Below, one piece after another: positions 10,501-18,922 of a stretch of DNA of 26,040 nucleotides. Source of the DNA: Rhizaria sp. SCN 62-66 (Eukaryota; Rhizaria, unplaced). Numbering within the stretch: the stretch's first letter is position 1; each line of letters opens with the position of its first letter. Position numbers and translations under genes: made by a program. The DNA lies in assembly GCA_001724265.1 (NCBI GenBank), contig MEDY01000420.1:1-26040 (forward strand), in the 5' to 3' direction. A model generated the notes under the pieces. That model was not told where the DNA came from and ran no database searches. It saw nothing but the letters and a program-made list of their open reading frames with translations.

Positions 10501-11242
10501 GAGAGCTCCAGTTATCAGGGCTGCCGACTCCAGTCATATCACCCGCGCTAGTCGCGACATGAGCGCCGAAGCTCACGTCCACGCCCACGGTCACGCTCAC
10601 AGACAGAGCCCCGGTCACGGCAACGGTTACGGCAGCGGCGGCCACGACCAAGGACTTGCTCTCGGCCACAGCCGCTCAGACCGCAGCGCCCAACAGCAGC
10701 AAGAACCGCAGCACCACAGCCGCGTGCTCTTGCACGACGACGACGTCCTCGACAACAGCGGCGCCGCCCTGGCCCAGTCCAACCTCCTAGCCTCCGCGCC
10801 GGGCTCATCGCTCGACACGGCAAACAGCCGCAGCAGCAGTGCGGGCGTCACGCGCGAGCCATCGCCGCAGATGAGCTTCGAGGTGCTCGACCTGAGCTTC
10901 GCGGACCGCTCGTCGGCGTCTACGCCACAGCATCAACAGAGCGGCGATAACAACGTCAAGACCAGCAAGAGCACGACCGGGCGCACCTGTGACGCCCGCA
11001 AAAACAACGCCCGCTCTGCGCGTAACAGCACAGCTGGCACTGTCACGGCGGGAGCTCTTGGAAGTGACGCGAACAGAGGTCAGCGCAACAACAGCAGCAC
11101 CCCGGACGATGACATAAGAGATGATGCGGCCGACGAGTGCGAATGGCGCGACGCTGACGCGGATGCTGGGAGCGGAAGCAGCAAGACTTGTAAGAAGAAC
11201 TCGGACCATAGAAGCAGCCATGACCGCAGCAGCCGTCAGTGA
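7532..11242 (+). CDS. His/Ala/Ser-rich low-complexity protein, function unknown
   Basis: A single open frame of 1236 residues from ATG 7532 to TGA. No known domain is recognised. Residues about 275-345 are the least biased part (VALVLDSAALGVLAKSL, then RVTIIVTNADR) and could form a small alpha/beta fold. From about 560 to 855 the sequence is dense in His pairs of the type AHGH, HSHDHSH and AAHGHPG; a second His cluster is at about 1011-1035 (AHVHAHGHAH). Between them are a Cys cluster CLCVCH at 888-893 followed by CVRC, a SQSHAQL-type repeat (about 915-955) and an acidic stretch (about 975-992). The His clusters suggest metal (Zn, Ni, Cu) binding or a pH-responsive disordered region; this is inference. 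No signal peptide or membrane helix is clear. Length and a start just after AT-rich DNA support a real gene. Confidence 0.72.
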   Translation: MSAPHALGAQSSISVWEHGLRSFISSQACPFSAASSSSTHFAVLLLPVPVLPAAVQASGSPASPATKTETQNTPDVNTLFLARNAVLSPCLTRLARIITTTTTLPIAPATRAAMATKATGLQETQCAACKGAGCKPTSSFAQSAITFVPLNPACDEVKPLFSMLTVTPSTARATPSTDRIHSHGQSERSCCIGGEVVRRFVQSVMASVSGSVSSDGAVSLNATLAPHSACTRTANASPSTGNNERRPSSTSPSACSMLAGHQEQQDGSSIQQQIVALVLDSAALGVLAKSLCTVSDASHAAGGRVTIIVTNADRNTRQSNESAVVVSVARAIAAMFLTPQIQPCPRGQTASRTQSQPQLPPQAPAKSQAQRSANTAIGMTTTMSSAIGDEGLAMRAAARTPAVSVTSPSVATAAASVPVMALAAGSRTAAIAAEAEADAAMMPSPSTTNDSTTSVCGSNFSTEAVKPLRTAEAIQAPKVDGKPPRFDASELKPPTATYSTITDIGSDINANGAAKNTSGISSSVSAISGVSSDSSESPSCVSGVSLAVDEAEAIGTRAAHGHLAAAALAAAATPIIAAVTAAHGHPSARGSLLSNAAVHNHFIEAAGGRLSQEDELFSTPQSTATEPARVPALVGAGDTAHMNTDAGEVQTPVGAANGAMGDVVSPVVCAGAGVDLNHHVVLNGGPTSHISNISNAADANRADNVVGAHTSPAHSQSSVAHSHDHSHAYSVTSAQTQAPAHGHRVAAHTHSVAAVTADAGGGAHSPSAAHSHSVLHSLSEYHGMSPVATAAAAHGHSAATVRDHSADPYVPSAAAAAHGHPGTAHSHTGAAHGRFAAAPFGKSATPFSPPPVASSAAAAAASGIAGTAATVAVTPPQRIRTGVGATSCLCVCHSVSSPRARPCVRCADSQMHAKPQSHAHVDSQSHAQLQSQLRAVSLPHAQLPSQLHADSQSHHTFLCPKACAHVAVPESGAETETEIGPEDIEPEPATRAPVIRAADSSHITRASRDMSAEAHVHAHGHAHRQSPGHGNGYGSGGHDQGLALGHSRSDRSAQQQQEPQHHSRVLLHDDDVLDNSGAALAQSNLLASAPGSSLDTANSRSSSAGVTREPSPQMSFEVLDLSFADRSSASTPQHQQSGDNNVKTSKSTTGRTCDARKNNARSARNSTAGTVTAGALGSDANRGQRNNSSTPDDDIRDDAADECEWRDADADAGSGSSKTCKKNSDHRSSHDRSSRQ
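9208..10110 (+). repeat. Degenerate His-Gly-His / His-Ser-His repeat tract
   Basis: Within the unknown 1236-residue protein, cac-ggt-cac and cac-agc-cac codon triplets recur irregularly between Ala/Ser-rich spacers of about 8-25 residues. Period is not constant, so this is protein-level repetition, not a DNA minisatellite. Confidence 0.75.
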
Positions 11243-11533
11243 GTTTCAACACAAGTTGACGCAGCTGTACAACCGTGCACGCAGAAGTGCAACGTGTGCT
11301 GTAATGATGATAATAGTTCGATCTTGCATGCAGTTAAGAATGAAAATCAAAAATCAAAAATATTGTATTAGAGACGAAAGTCAAAACAAACGGAAACACG
11401 AAACATATGAAATGAAGTTAGATGAATCTGAAAAGAAAAACAATGAGTAGATATGAATGCATGAGAGATACTCATGATAGAATTGATTTGAGCACAACAA
11501 TACAACTTATCAGTAACCGAGCGCGACACGACT
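11243..11533. other. Convergent 3' spacer
   Basis: AT-rich 291 bases between two genes that converge (His-rich gene from the left, four-helix membrane protein from the right). No gene or strong hairpin seen. Confidence 0.5.
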
Positions 11534-14500
11534 TCACACCATCGCCATGCCCTGGTACGCACTCGTGAGTGCGCGCCGCCCCGTGTCCCCACCGGTTCCG
11601 GCACCGGTTCCGGAGCGGGCACTCAGCCCGCCACTGATATTGCCACTCTGCACTTGGGTCTGAGCCTGGGTCTGCGCCTGAGTCTGCGACTGTGAGTAGA
11701 ACGGTGCGACAACGCCCTTCCTTGCGCTCACATTGCCCGTATTGGCGTTGTTGTTGCCGCTGTTGTACTTGGCGTTGTTCGTATTGCTGTTGTTGTGGTT
11801 GTTAGTGGCGAGGACAAGAGGCGGGAGCTCAATGGCGCCGCCGTCGCCGGTCCAGCCGGGGCCACCAGCAACCACGCGGCCGCCGCCGACCTTGCGCTGG
11901 TACGCCACCGCCTCGGCCAGCAGTCCCCTAAAGTGACAAAGAAGCAAACCAACAACAGGAAGACAATTGCATGTGTCAGAAGGTATAGTAAAAACATCAT
12001 ACACATATTGATTAAAACAAGATAACTGACTTTCGCAGCAATACAAAACAGAGTTGATTTCGTACCTGGTGACGACGTCTTCGGGCAGGTCTGGGTAGAT
12101 GTTCTCGTTCCAAGCGTACTTGAGCGCAAGCAGAATCCACCCGATGACAACGACGGCAAAGCGCACCATGGCGGCGGCAATCCAGCCGCCGACGCGGCCG
12201 GAGTACTGGGCCCACAGCGTGGGGTCCGTGACGGCCCACGTGGGCGACACGGTCTCGCGCAGGTAGATGAGCGCGGCGTCGGCGTAGGCCGAGCCCAGCG
12301 AGGAGCAAAACCCACAGAGGAAACACAGCATGATGACCGTGTTGAGCACAGTGCGCGGGTAGCAGCACTTCCTGTTGGCGCCGCCGCCGCCGTCGTCGTC
12401 GCCGTCGGCGCCAAACGTGGTGACGACGCCCGCGGCCGCGACGCGCGGCGCGTGCGGGTTGTACCGGTGCTCAGGGCCCGACTCAAGGAACAGAAACCAC
12501 AGCGTGAGCGTGACCGTGAGCAGCCCCAGGAAGTAGTTTGCGGCGTAGAGCTGCCCCGCGACGGGCCCCACGAGCACGGCCCACTCGGCGTCGCTGGTGC
12601 TGCGGCTCACCCACAGCGCCACCACCAGCCCCACGCCGGCCCACGCGCCTGCCGCGAGCAATAGCAAAAACGCCAGCACGCGCTGCACGGTGTCGGCGCC
12701 CGCGGCGATCTCGGCCAGCTCCTGGTCGCTCCACTCGGCGCCGTTCCACGCCCCGCCCGCGCCGGCCTTGTTCGCGGGGTCGTTGTCGGCGTAGAAGCTC
12801 GACGCAGGGTTCTGCTTATCATGCGCCCAGCGGCTGACCTTCTTGAAGTCGCCCGTCACGCGGTCCTCCACAAACACCACGTCGCCGCGTCCGTCGTCTG
12901 CCTTGACCGCGTTCGACACGGGCCTCAGCGCGCCGCCGCCGCCGGAGCCCTTGGAGCCCGCGGCCGCGGCGGCGCCGGTGCCCGCGGGCGTGGGGGCCGC
13001 ATACAGCACCAGTCCGTCGGTGCCCGGGACCACCATCCCGTTCCCGCCGCCGCCGCCACCGCCGCGCACAGTGCCAGCGGTTGCCGCGGGGGCTGAGCTG
13101 CCGGAGCGGGGCGGCGTCAGCGAGGCGGGCGCGGCGAGCACCGAGTTGAAGTCGTCCACTGTGCTGCCGGGCAACAGCGTCACGCCGCCGCGGCCCGTCA
13201 TGCGCGCGGGCACGGCTGCCGTGCCCTCCGCCGCCGCGGCGCCGCCCGCGCCGGCCGCCGGGTACGAGGTGAGGAGGCGACCCGGGTGCAGGCTCGAGGG
13301 GCCGTGCGCGCCGGCGAGCGGCGGCTGCTGGTAATGCAGCGCCGCGTCCGCGAGCCGCGGGTCCAGCGTGGGCGGCGGCACCGGGGCCGAGGCAAACGAC
13401 GGCACGCCGGCGGCCAGCGCAAGGGGACCGAGGCGCGCGCCGGGCGCCGTGTCGTCCGAAATCGGCATAGGAGGGCCTGAGCAGAGCGGAAGATTTAATA
13501 ATGAGACATTTGAGCACAAAGATAGAAAGATTGTGAGCGCGCAGAAAATGACAAATTAATTTGGTACCAAATCGTATCATAGTCAAATGACACATGCGAG
13601 GTCTGCTTTATATGAAGTCATTATCACGTTTTGTTCACGTGTGTCACGCGTACCTGGGATGACGTCGCGGACGTCGAGCGCGACAGGCCTGTTCGCACTG
13701 AACACGGGGTCGGCCGCCGCCGTGAGCGCATTGGCGGTAAAGAGCCCCACGGAGGCCGCGGCGCCAGTGCCAGTGCGCGGGGCGGGCGCACCGAGCGCGG
13801 TGGGGCCGGAGCCCAGGGGCGGGGCGTCGGCCGGGCCGTGCACCTGCGGCCCGTGGTCAGCAGAGAGCGAAAAGACAACAGAAATGGTATTTCACAACAA
13901 GATACACATGTTTTGAGTTAAAAAAATGTTAATAAAACATATTCGTAGTAAAAATACAGGCAAAGAGAGTTGGTGAGACTTAGTCTTCGCCATTGTTCGT
14001 GAACGTACGTAGACGGGCTCGGCCGCGTTGCTGTCGGCGGCGGCGGCCACGGTCGCGAGGTGCCGCACCGTCGGCGGCAGCAGGTCCGGTGGAACAAACA
14101 CGCCGCGCGCCGCGAGCAGCGAGAGGTGGATCGGGTTCGACAAGAGCTCGTTCTGAAGGTAAGCCGCGTCGTCGAGGTAGACGTTGCCGCTCTCGGCGCT
14201 GACCAGACCGACGCCGACGCCGCCCGCCGCAGTACTATGGCCAGCGCCAGGGGCGTTGCTGCCCGCGTTGCCAGCACCGTTGTTGGTGAACAGAGGCGGC
14301 AGCTGGCCCGGGATCGGCGGGAAGGCGTTGGGGTTAGCTGCGTTGGCGTTGGCGTTGGCAGCGTGACCGTTGTAGTAGTTGTTGTTGTAGGAGTTGTTGT
14401 TGTTACCATTGAGGTCGTTCGCGTTGGTGGTGTTGCCGCGCTGTTGCTGCAGAAGCCTGCGAATCTCTTGACGCCGCTCAAGCATTTCGGCGTCACTCGG

Positions 14501-15028
14501 AGCCTGTGGCATCCACGAGGCGCCGGAGTCACCCGCATTTGCAGCAGCGTTGGTGTTGCCAGCGCCTGGAGGTTGCTGCGAAGCGAGAGACGAGTCCGCG
14601 GCGAAGATGTTCGACATCGCCGCCGGGCGAGCTGATACTGGGGCAGCAGCCTGCTGTGCATTCGCACTCGCAGGAGGGGCAGTTGGACCAGGTCCTGCAG
14701 TGGTTGAAGTTGGCGTGGGTTGTGAGAGCGGGGTCGGGGCTGCACTGGGCGCGGGGCCACCGGGCGCGGACGGGCCCAGACGGGAGCGTAAGCGGGCCGC
14801 CAGGTCGTCCGCGCTGCCGGCGCCGTCGTAGGTCGTCGCCGCGGGGGCCGCGGGCGCGACAGGCGGCGCGGTAGCGTTGCTCGCGTTGTTGTACGACGAG
14901 GGGAAGGAGGCGGCCAGGCCGGAGGGCGCGGCGGACGAGTCGGTCGGCGTCAAAGAGGAGGAGCCGGGGCCAGAAGTAGCGGGCGCGGGCTGTGGACCCA
15001 CCGGAGTGGCCGAGGGCGCCGTCGGCAT
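11534..15028 (-). CDS. Four-helix membrane protein with long disordered N-terminus, possibly TMEM237-like
   Basis: Exons 15028-14009, 13843-13654, 13476-12066 and 11927-11534 give 1004 residues. Residues 1-665 are Ala/Pro/Gly/Asn-rich and largely disordered, with one short charged helix (AEMLERRQEIRRLLQQQRG, about 180-198) and an Asn-rich run. Four hydrophobic helices follow at about 670-693, 712-734, 780-805 and 833-856, then a cytosol-like tail with Asn runs and a Gln/Thr repeat. Long disordered N-terminus, four C-terminal helices, and a last helix bounded by WI and GWILLAL resemble TMEM237, a membrane protein of the ciliary transition zone. That likeness is architectural with weak residue similarity, so the name is a hypothesis. 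Exon joins keep the frame in three different phases, which supports the model. It could instead be an unrelated tetraspan protein. Confidence 0.75.
11928..12065 (-). other. Intron 3 of four-helix membrane protein (stop-free, multiple of 3)
   Basis: Donor CAG|GTACGA, acceptor GTCACTTTAG, 138 nt, phase 2. It is AT-rich unlike the flanking exons. Its length is divisible by three and it has no in-frame stop, so retention would add 46 residues after the fourth helix. Confidence 0.75.
13477..13653 (-). other. Intron 2 of four-helix membrane protein
   Basis: Donor CAG|GTACGC, acceptor CTCTGCTCAG, 177 nt, phase 1; the joined codon is Gly. AT content is much higher than in either exon. Confidence 0.8.
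13844..14008 (-). other. Intron 1 of four-helix membrane protein
   Basis: Donor TAC|GTACGT, acceptor GGGCCGCAG, 165 nt, phase 0. The acceptor is the first AG after a pyrimidine-rich tract (13861-13880). The donor lies in a TACGTACGT repeat, so its exact base could shift by four, but only this position keeps the GTACGT pattern and phase. Confidence 0.75.
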
Positions 15029-15902
15029 GATGCGAGAAGGGCCGGGAGAGCGAGAGGTTCAAGCGAGACGACAAGGGAGATACCGCGCTACGGAAAGAGC
15101 TGTAGAAGGTGATATAGTCTACGTTAGAAATTAAAATTAAAAGTTCGAATGAGATTCAACCTCAAACATCCCTGGTTGAAACAACACGTCGCGATATCGG
15201 ACGAAAAGACCTCGGTTCAATGCGAAAAATTCAAATTTCCACCTCCGTTTTGAAGTCGATCACAACAGCTGCTCGCGCCAAGCATCGCAGTCACCTTTGC
15301 CAAGGTCACTTCCAACACATTCACATCTAGCAGACTAAGAACAAGCATGACAAAAACGAATTTGTGAGTGCAGGCACATGAAGTATTCGATCATGTAGTG
15401 GCCGTGCTATTATTAAGTGTTTGTTTTATTTAGTAGACAAAGCCAGTCACTTTTGTGACTGACCGCGCAACATCCACACACATGGCGAGTGTGGGTCTGA
15501 CGCGTTTGTTAACGAAGTTATGATACTTGGCGCATACCCACACGATATGCACGTTATATCAATATCCACGCACATTTTAAAACGAATATTACCGTTAAAG
15601 CAAAACGAGGTCACTCGCTCTCCACGTTTACAGAGAGCGTGACAACAACAGCAAAAAGAAAAAGGAACGCAAAGAAAACATACTAAAAGAACGACTAGAT
15701 CAGATTCAACAGAGACAATAATGCAAACGAAGCTAAAACTACATATGAAGAAAGGAAAGAAGAGGAAACCCACACCACACCATGGCAACTCAAAACGACT
15801 TCCTTAACCTAACAGCACTGATAACTGGGTACGTAGTAGGTCGAGGAGCGTCTTATTTAGGGAGCACCACGATCCATGAACCATATATTAGGCCTGAGAG
15901 CT
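15029..15902. other. Spacer upstream of the membrane-protein gene
   Basis: 874 bases of mainly AT-rich DNA between a gene start (right boundary of the membrane-protein gene) and the kinesin stop. No credible gene. It contains a perfect 7-bp hairpin at 15444-15461 and a TTTATT at 15425-15430 (AATAAA on the kinesin strand, but about 470 bases from its stop). Confidence 0.5.
15444..15461. repeat. Short perfect hairpin
   Basis: cagtcac and gtgactg flank a tttt loop. It sits in the 3' flank of the kinesin gene. Its left half resembles motifs at 7271-7292 and 18554-18575. Confidence 0.6.
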
Positions 15903-18069
15903 TTAGTTCATGGTGGCACGCTTGAGCATCTCCGAGCGGAGCCTGTTGTTCTCCTCCTGGAGCTTGAGCGCGTCTTTGACGGCGTTCTCAAGCAGCTCGC
16001 GGTAGCGCAGCTCGATGCGCGTCTTCTGCTCCTCGAAGTGCGAACGGTAGTTGCGGAACACGAAGAACATGTGCTCCTGGAAGCGCTGCATCTGGTTCTC
16101 GTGCGCCGCATCCTTCTTGTACAGCATGCCCGTCACCAGGTCCTTGTCCACCTCGAGCTCCTTAACGCGCAGCTCCTTTTGCGTCGCGCTCTCGGCCAGA
16201 GTCGTCATGAGCGTCTTGCACGCGTCGGTGCCGCCGGCGACCGCTGCCTCGATCTCGCGGTTCAGCGCCTCGACGCGCTGCTGCTGCGCCGCGACCTCGC
16301 CGTCGAGCAGCGCCTCGCGCTCAGCCTTGGCCTCGGCCCACAGCTCGTGGTCACGAGCGCGCTGCACGGCCGCCGCGTCGTCGGGGAACAGGTAGTTCTT
16401 GCTGCGCTTCGTCTCCAGCTGCAGGATCTTGCGCTGCGCCGCCGTGAACTCGGCCACGGCGGCGTTGTACTGCGCGACGACCTTGTTCATGAGGAGCTCC
16501 TCCTGGCGGAACGCCTGCTGCTGCTTCTCCGCCTGGGCCTTCATCTTGTCACCGGCCTATAGTAAAGAAATACAGTTTAGCAGCATAAATTGATGAGATT
16601 TCGATTGAAAAGATATGATTGAAATTAATTCTTCGATAAAACATGAAAATGGTATAGCATGTCAATCCATGTCAATATACCAAGTCAAAAGCTAATATAC
16701 GTACGGGAGCGTCGGGCTTGACCTTCTTAGCGAGCGTGTTGTAGCGGTGGCGGGCGGTCTCGACCTTTTCCTCCTGCGCGCGCAACAGGTTCTGCTTGGC
16801 GATGAGCGCGCGTAGCTTCTCGCGCGCGTCGGCGCGCATCTCCTTGGGAATGTCGACCGTGGCCTCTGCGAGAACGCCCGCGAGCCCCTCGGCCTTGAGG
16901 CGCGCCACACGCTGGCGCAACACGGCGGCCGAGTTGTCGCGGCGCACCTTCCACGTCTGCGCCTTAACGCGCTCCAGCTCAACGACGAGCCGCTGCAGCG
17001 CCTGGATCTGGTCCGTCTTGACGTCCTGCAGGTACGTCGTGGGGTTGTCGAGCTTGAGCGCGTCGCGGCGGGAGCGGATCTCATCGCGCAGCTCGCGCAC
17101 CGCCGCCGTCACGGTGTTGACGTTGGGGCGCGAGGCCGTAGTGAGCGACTGCAGCTTGGTCGCCAACGCAAGCATATCGGCGCAGTCCAGCGCGGGGTTG
17201 AGGCAGAGCAGGAAAACGCCGCCCGCGTTGGCCTTGACCGAAGACAGCGACTGTTGCAGCAGCTGCGTCAGCTTGGACGCGTCGAAGGCGATCTCGTGGT
17301 CCGCCACGCCCGACGCGCGCGCAGTCGCGACGTTGGTGAACTCCTTGAGGCCCGTGTTGTAGTCGACGGCCTTACCGCCCGCGGCGGCGAGCACGGCGAA
17401 GCGCAGCGTGGCGTAGCTGACGCGGAACGGGTCGTTGCGGTCCGTCGACTCGACGCGGAGGTCGATCATCACGTGGCCCTTCTCCGTCGCGCTGCGCTGC
17501 GCCAGCAGGCGGTGCACGGCCCAGCCCTGGTTCACGTACGTCATGATCTGCTCGGCAGACTTGCACACGACCTCGGCGAGCCCGTCGACCGAGTCGCGGA
17601 AGGGCGCGATGGTGAGCGTCTTGCTCGTGTCGGGGTTGATCAGGTCCGTCACGAACTCGCGGTTCTTGGCCTTGGAGAAGGACGAATGGATTTGGTACAT
17701 CGAGACCGAGACGAGGAACTTCTGCTTCTGGCGTTCCTCGGCCGTCTGGAAGATGCTCTGCGCCGCCAGCGCCACCACGCCGGGGCTCTCGGGCTGGCCG
17801 ACGACGGTGTGCGACTTGCCCGAGGACGAGGCGCCGTAAAACACAACGTGCGCGTTGAAGCCCTGCATCGCGCGCTCCACGGAGGGCTGGATGGCGGCGC
17901 GGAAGACCTCGGCGTTGGGCACGGTCTCGGTGAAGACCTTGCGGAAGGCGGCCGACTGGTCCTTTTGCTGGGCAATGTCGCCAGACAGAGTCAGCGGAGG
18001 GGTCGCCTTGGCCTCGGACGGGCGAACGCGGGCAAAGATCTCGAAATTGCTAGGCGTTTTCGAGGCCAT
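15903..18069 (-). CDS. Divergent kinesin with degenerate switch motifs and coiled-coil tail
   Basis: Exons 18069-16705 and 16556-15903 give 672 residues. The N-terminal motor-like domain begins FEIFARVRP (about 9-17), has a P-loop GASSSGKS (79-86) instead of the usual GQTGSGKT, and ends with SKLTQLLQQSL (about 265-275) and LLCLNPALDCADMLALATKL, which match the conserved kinesin helix and following strand. The switch I motif NxxSSRSH is replaced by RSATEKGH (about 192-199) and switch II DLAGSE by a stretch reading LAAAGGK (about 227-233), so key residues for sensing ATP and catalysis are missing. Residues about 340 to the end are predicted coiled coil rich in Glu, Gln, Arg. Kinesins normally move on microtubules with ATP; this one may bind them with weak or no motility, like other degenerate kinesins. 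Start chosen at the ATG closest before the RVRP motif. Confidence 0.88.
16557..16704 (-). other. Intron of the divergent kinesin
   Basis: Donor CCC|GTACGT, acceptor TTTACTATAG, 148 nt, phase 0, very AT-rich. A GCTAAAC branch-like motif lies about 20 nt before the acceptor. Joining continues the coiled coil. Confidence 0.88.
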
Positions 18070-18922
18070 TTCCTGCTCTATAGCGGGACGCGTCAGTGCA
18101 AGTGGACATGGAGGATAAGCAGGGACAAGGACCGGAACGAGAGACGAAGCAATTGAGCAGAGAGAAAGGAGTGGCAGGCGGGGCCGAAAAGAGGGTAGGA
18201 CGAAACGAGAAAGAGACGTGAAGAAAAGTGAGAGCGTGTAATAGATAGAAATGCCAAGCTTGAATCACTATCAATGCATAATTCCGGTTGGTGTGCACAA
18301 TATCGGGCTTGGGCAAGATAGACGGCGAGACGAGCGTTTGACTCTGTACACAGTCGACAAGCGGGGTGCAAATTGCGTGGGTGGGAACGCAGGCTGGCAT
18401 TTTTGACGCAAGTGAAAATCAAAAATGGTATATTCACAACGAGTTCAGCCCGGAATTAATGTTAGGAAGCTAAGCCAGCGGATCTATGCCGAGCTTGGAG
18501 CTATTTTGGCAAGCCCTCGCTTTGAATAACGGCTGCTGGCTGGTTGTCGGTCAGAAAGTGACTGTGAGCACTTCCTGCTCACGGTCAGCCCACAAGAGTG
18601 CCGACTGCATCACTTGGAGTTACAATATCTTTGCGAAACAAACCATGATGCATTTAAAACGAAATATTGTATTCAACGTCACTATTTACGTGTTGTTTCA
18701 AAAACAAAACTCCCACCAGTCACACTAACCAGATATCTGCGCTCGATTAACTGGCCCCAGGTCTCTTTTCACCTTCACATTGGGTTACAAAGCGATTTAC
18801 TGCTCTTGTAAGCACAAACAAAACATATACACTGATTTACAAAGCCAACCAAGCTTAATAAACCAGCACCAGCCGCAATACGCCCTATGCCCGGCATATT
18901 TGCTTCACATTGCGCGCGGCAT
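18070..18922. other. Spacer between kinesin start and PH-FYVE gene stop
   Basis: 853 bases without a credible gene. The part next to the kinesin start (about 18070-18260) is pyrimidine-rich on the minus strand and probably 5' UTR or promoter. A hairpin lies at 18559-18587. Confidence 0.5.
18559..18587. repeat. 12-bp intergenic hairpin
   Basis: Arms tgactgtgagca and tgctcacggtca pair over 12 positions with one mismatch, which is a G-U pair in RNA, around a cttcc loop. It lies in the 3' flank of the PH-FYVE gene, about 340 bases from its stop. Confidence 0.65.

Noticed and set aside
15447-15788. 113-codon minus-strand frame with hydrophobic, Phe/Cys-rich sequence
   Set aside because: It lies in AT-rich spacer, uses rare codons compared with real genes here, and the hydrophobicity follows from T-rich DNA.
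17254-18156. 300-codon open frame on the plus strand opposite the kinesin
   Set aside because: Shadow of kinesin codons; composition is Arg/Leu/His-rich without any recognisable domain.
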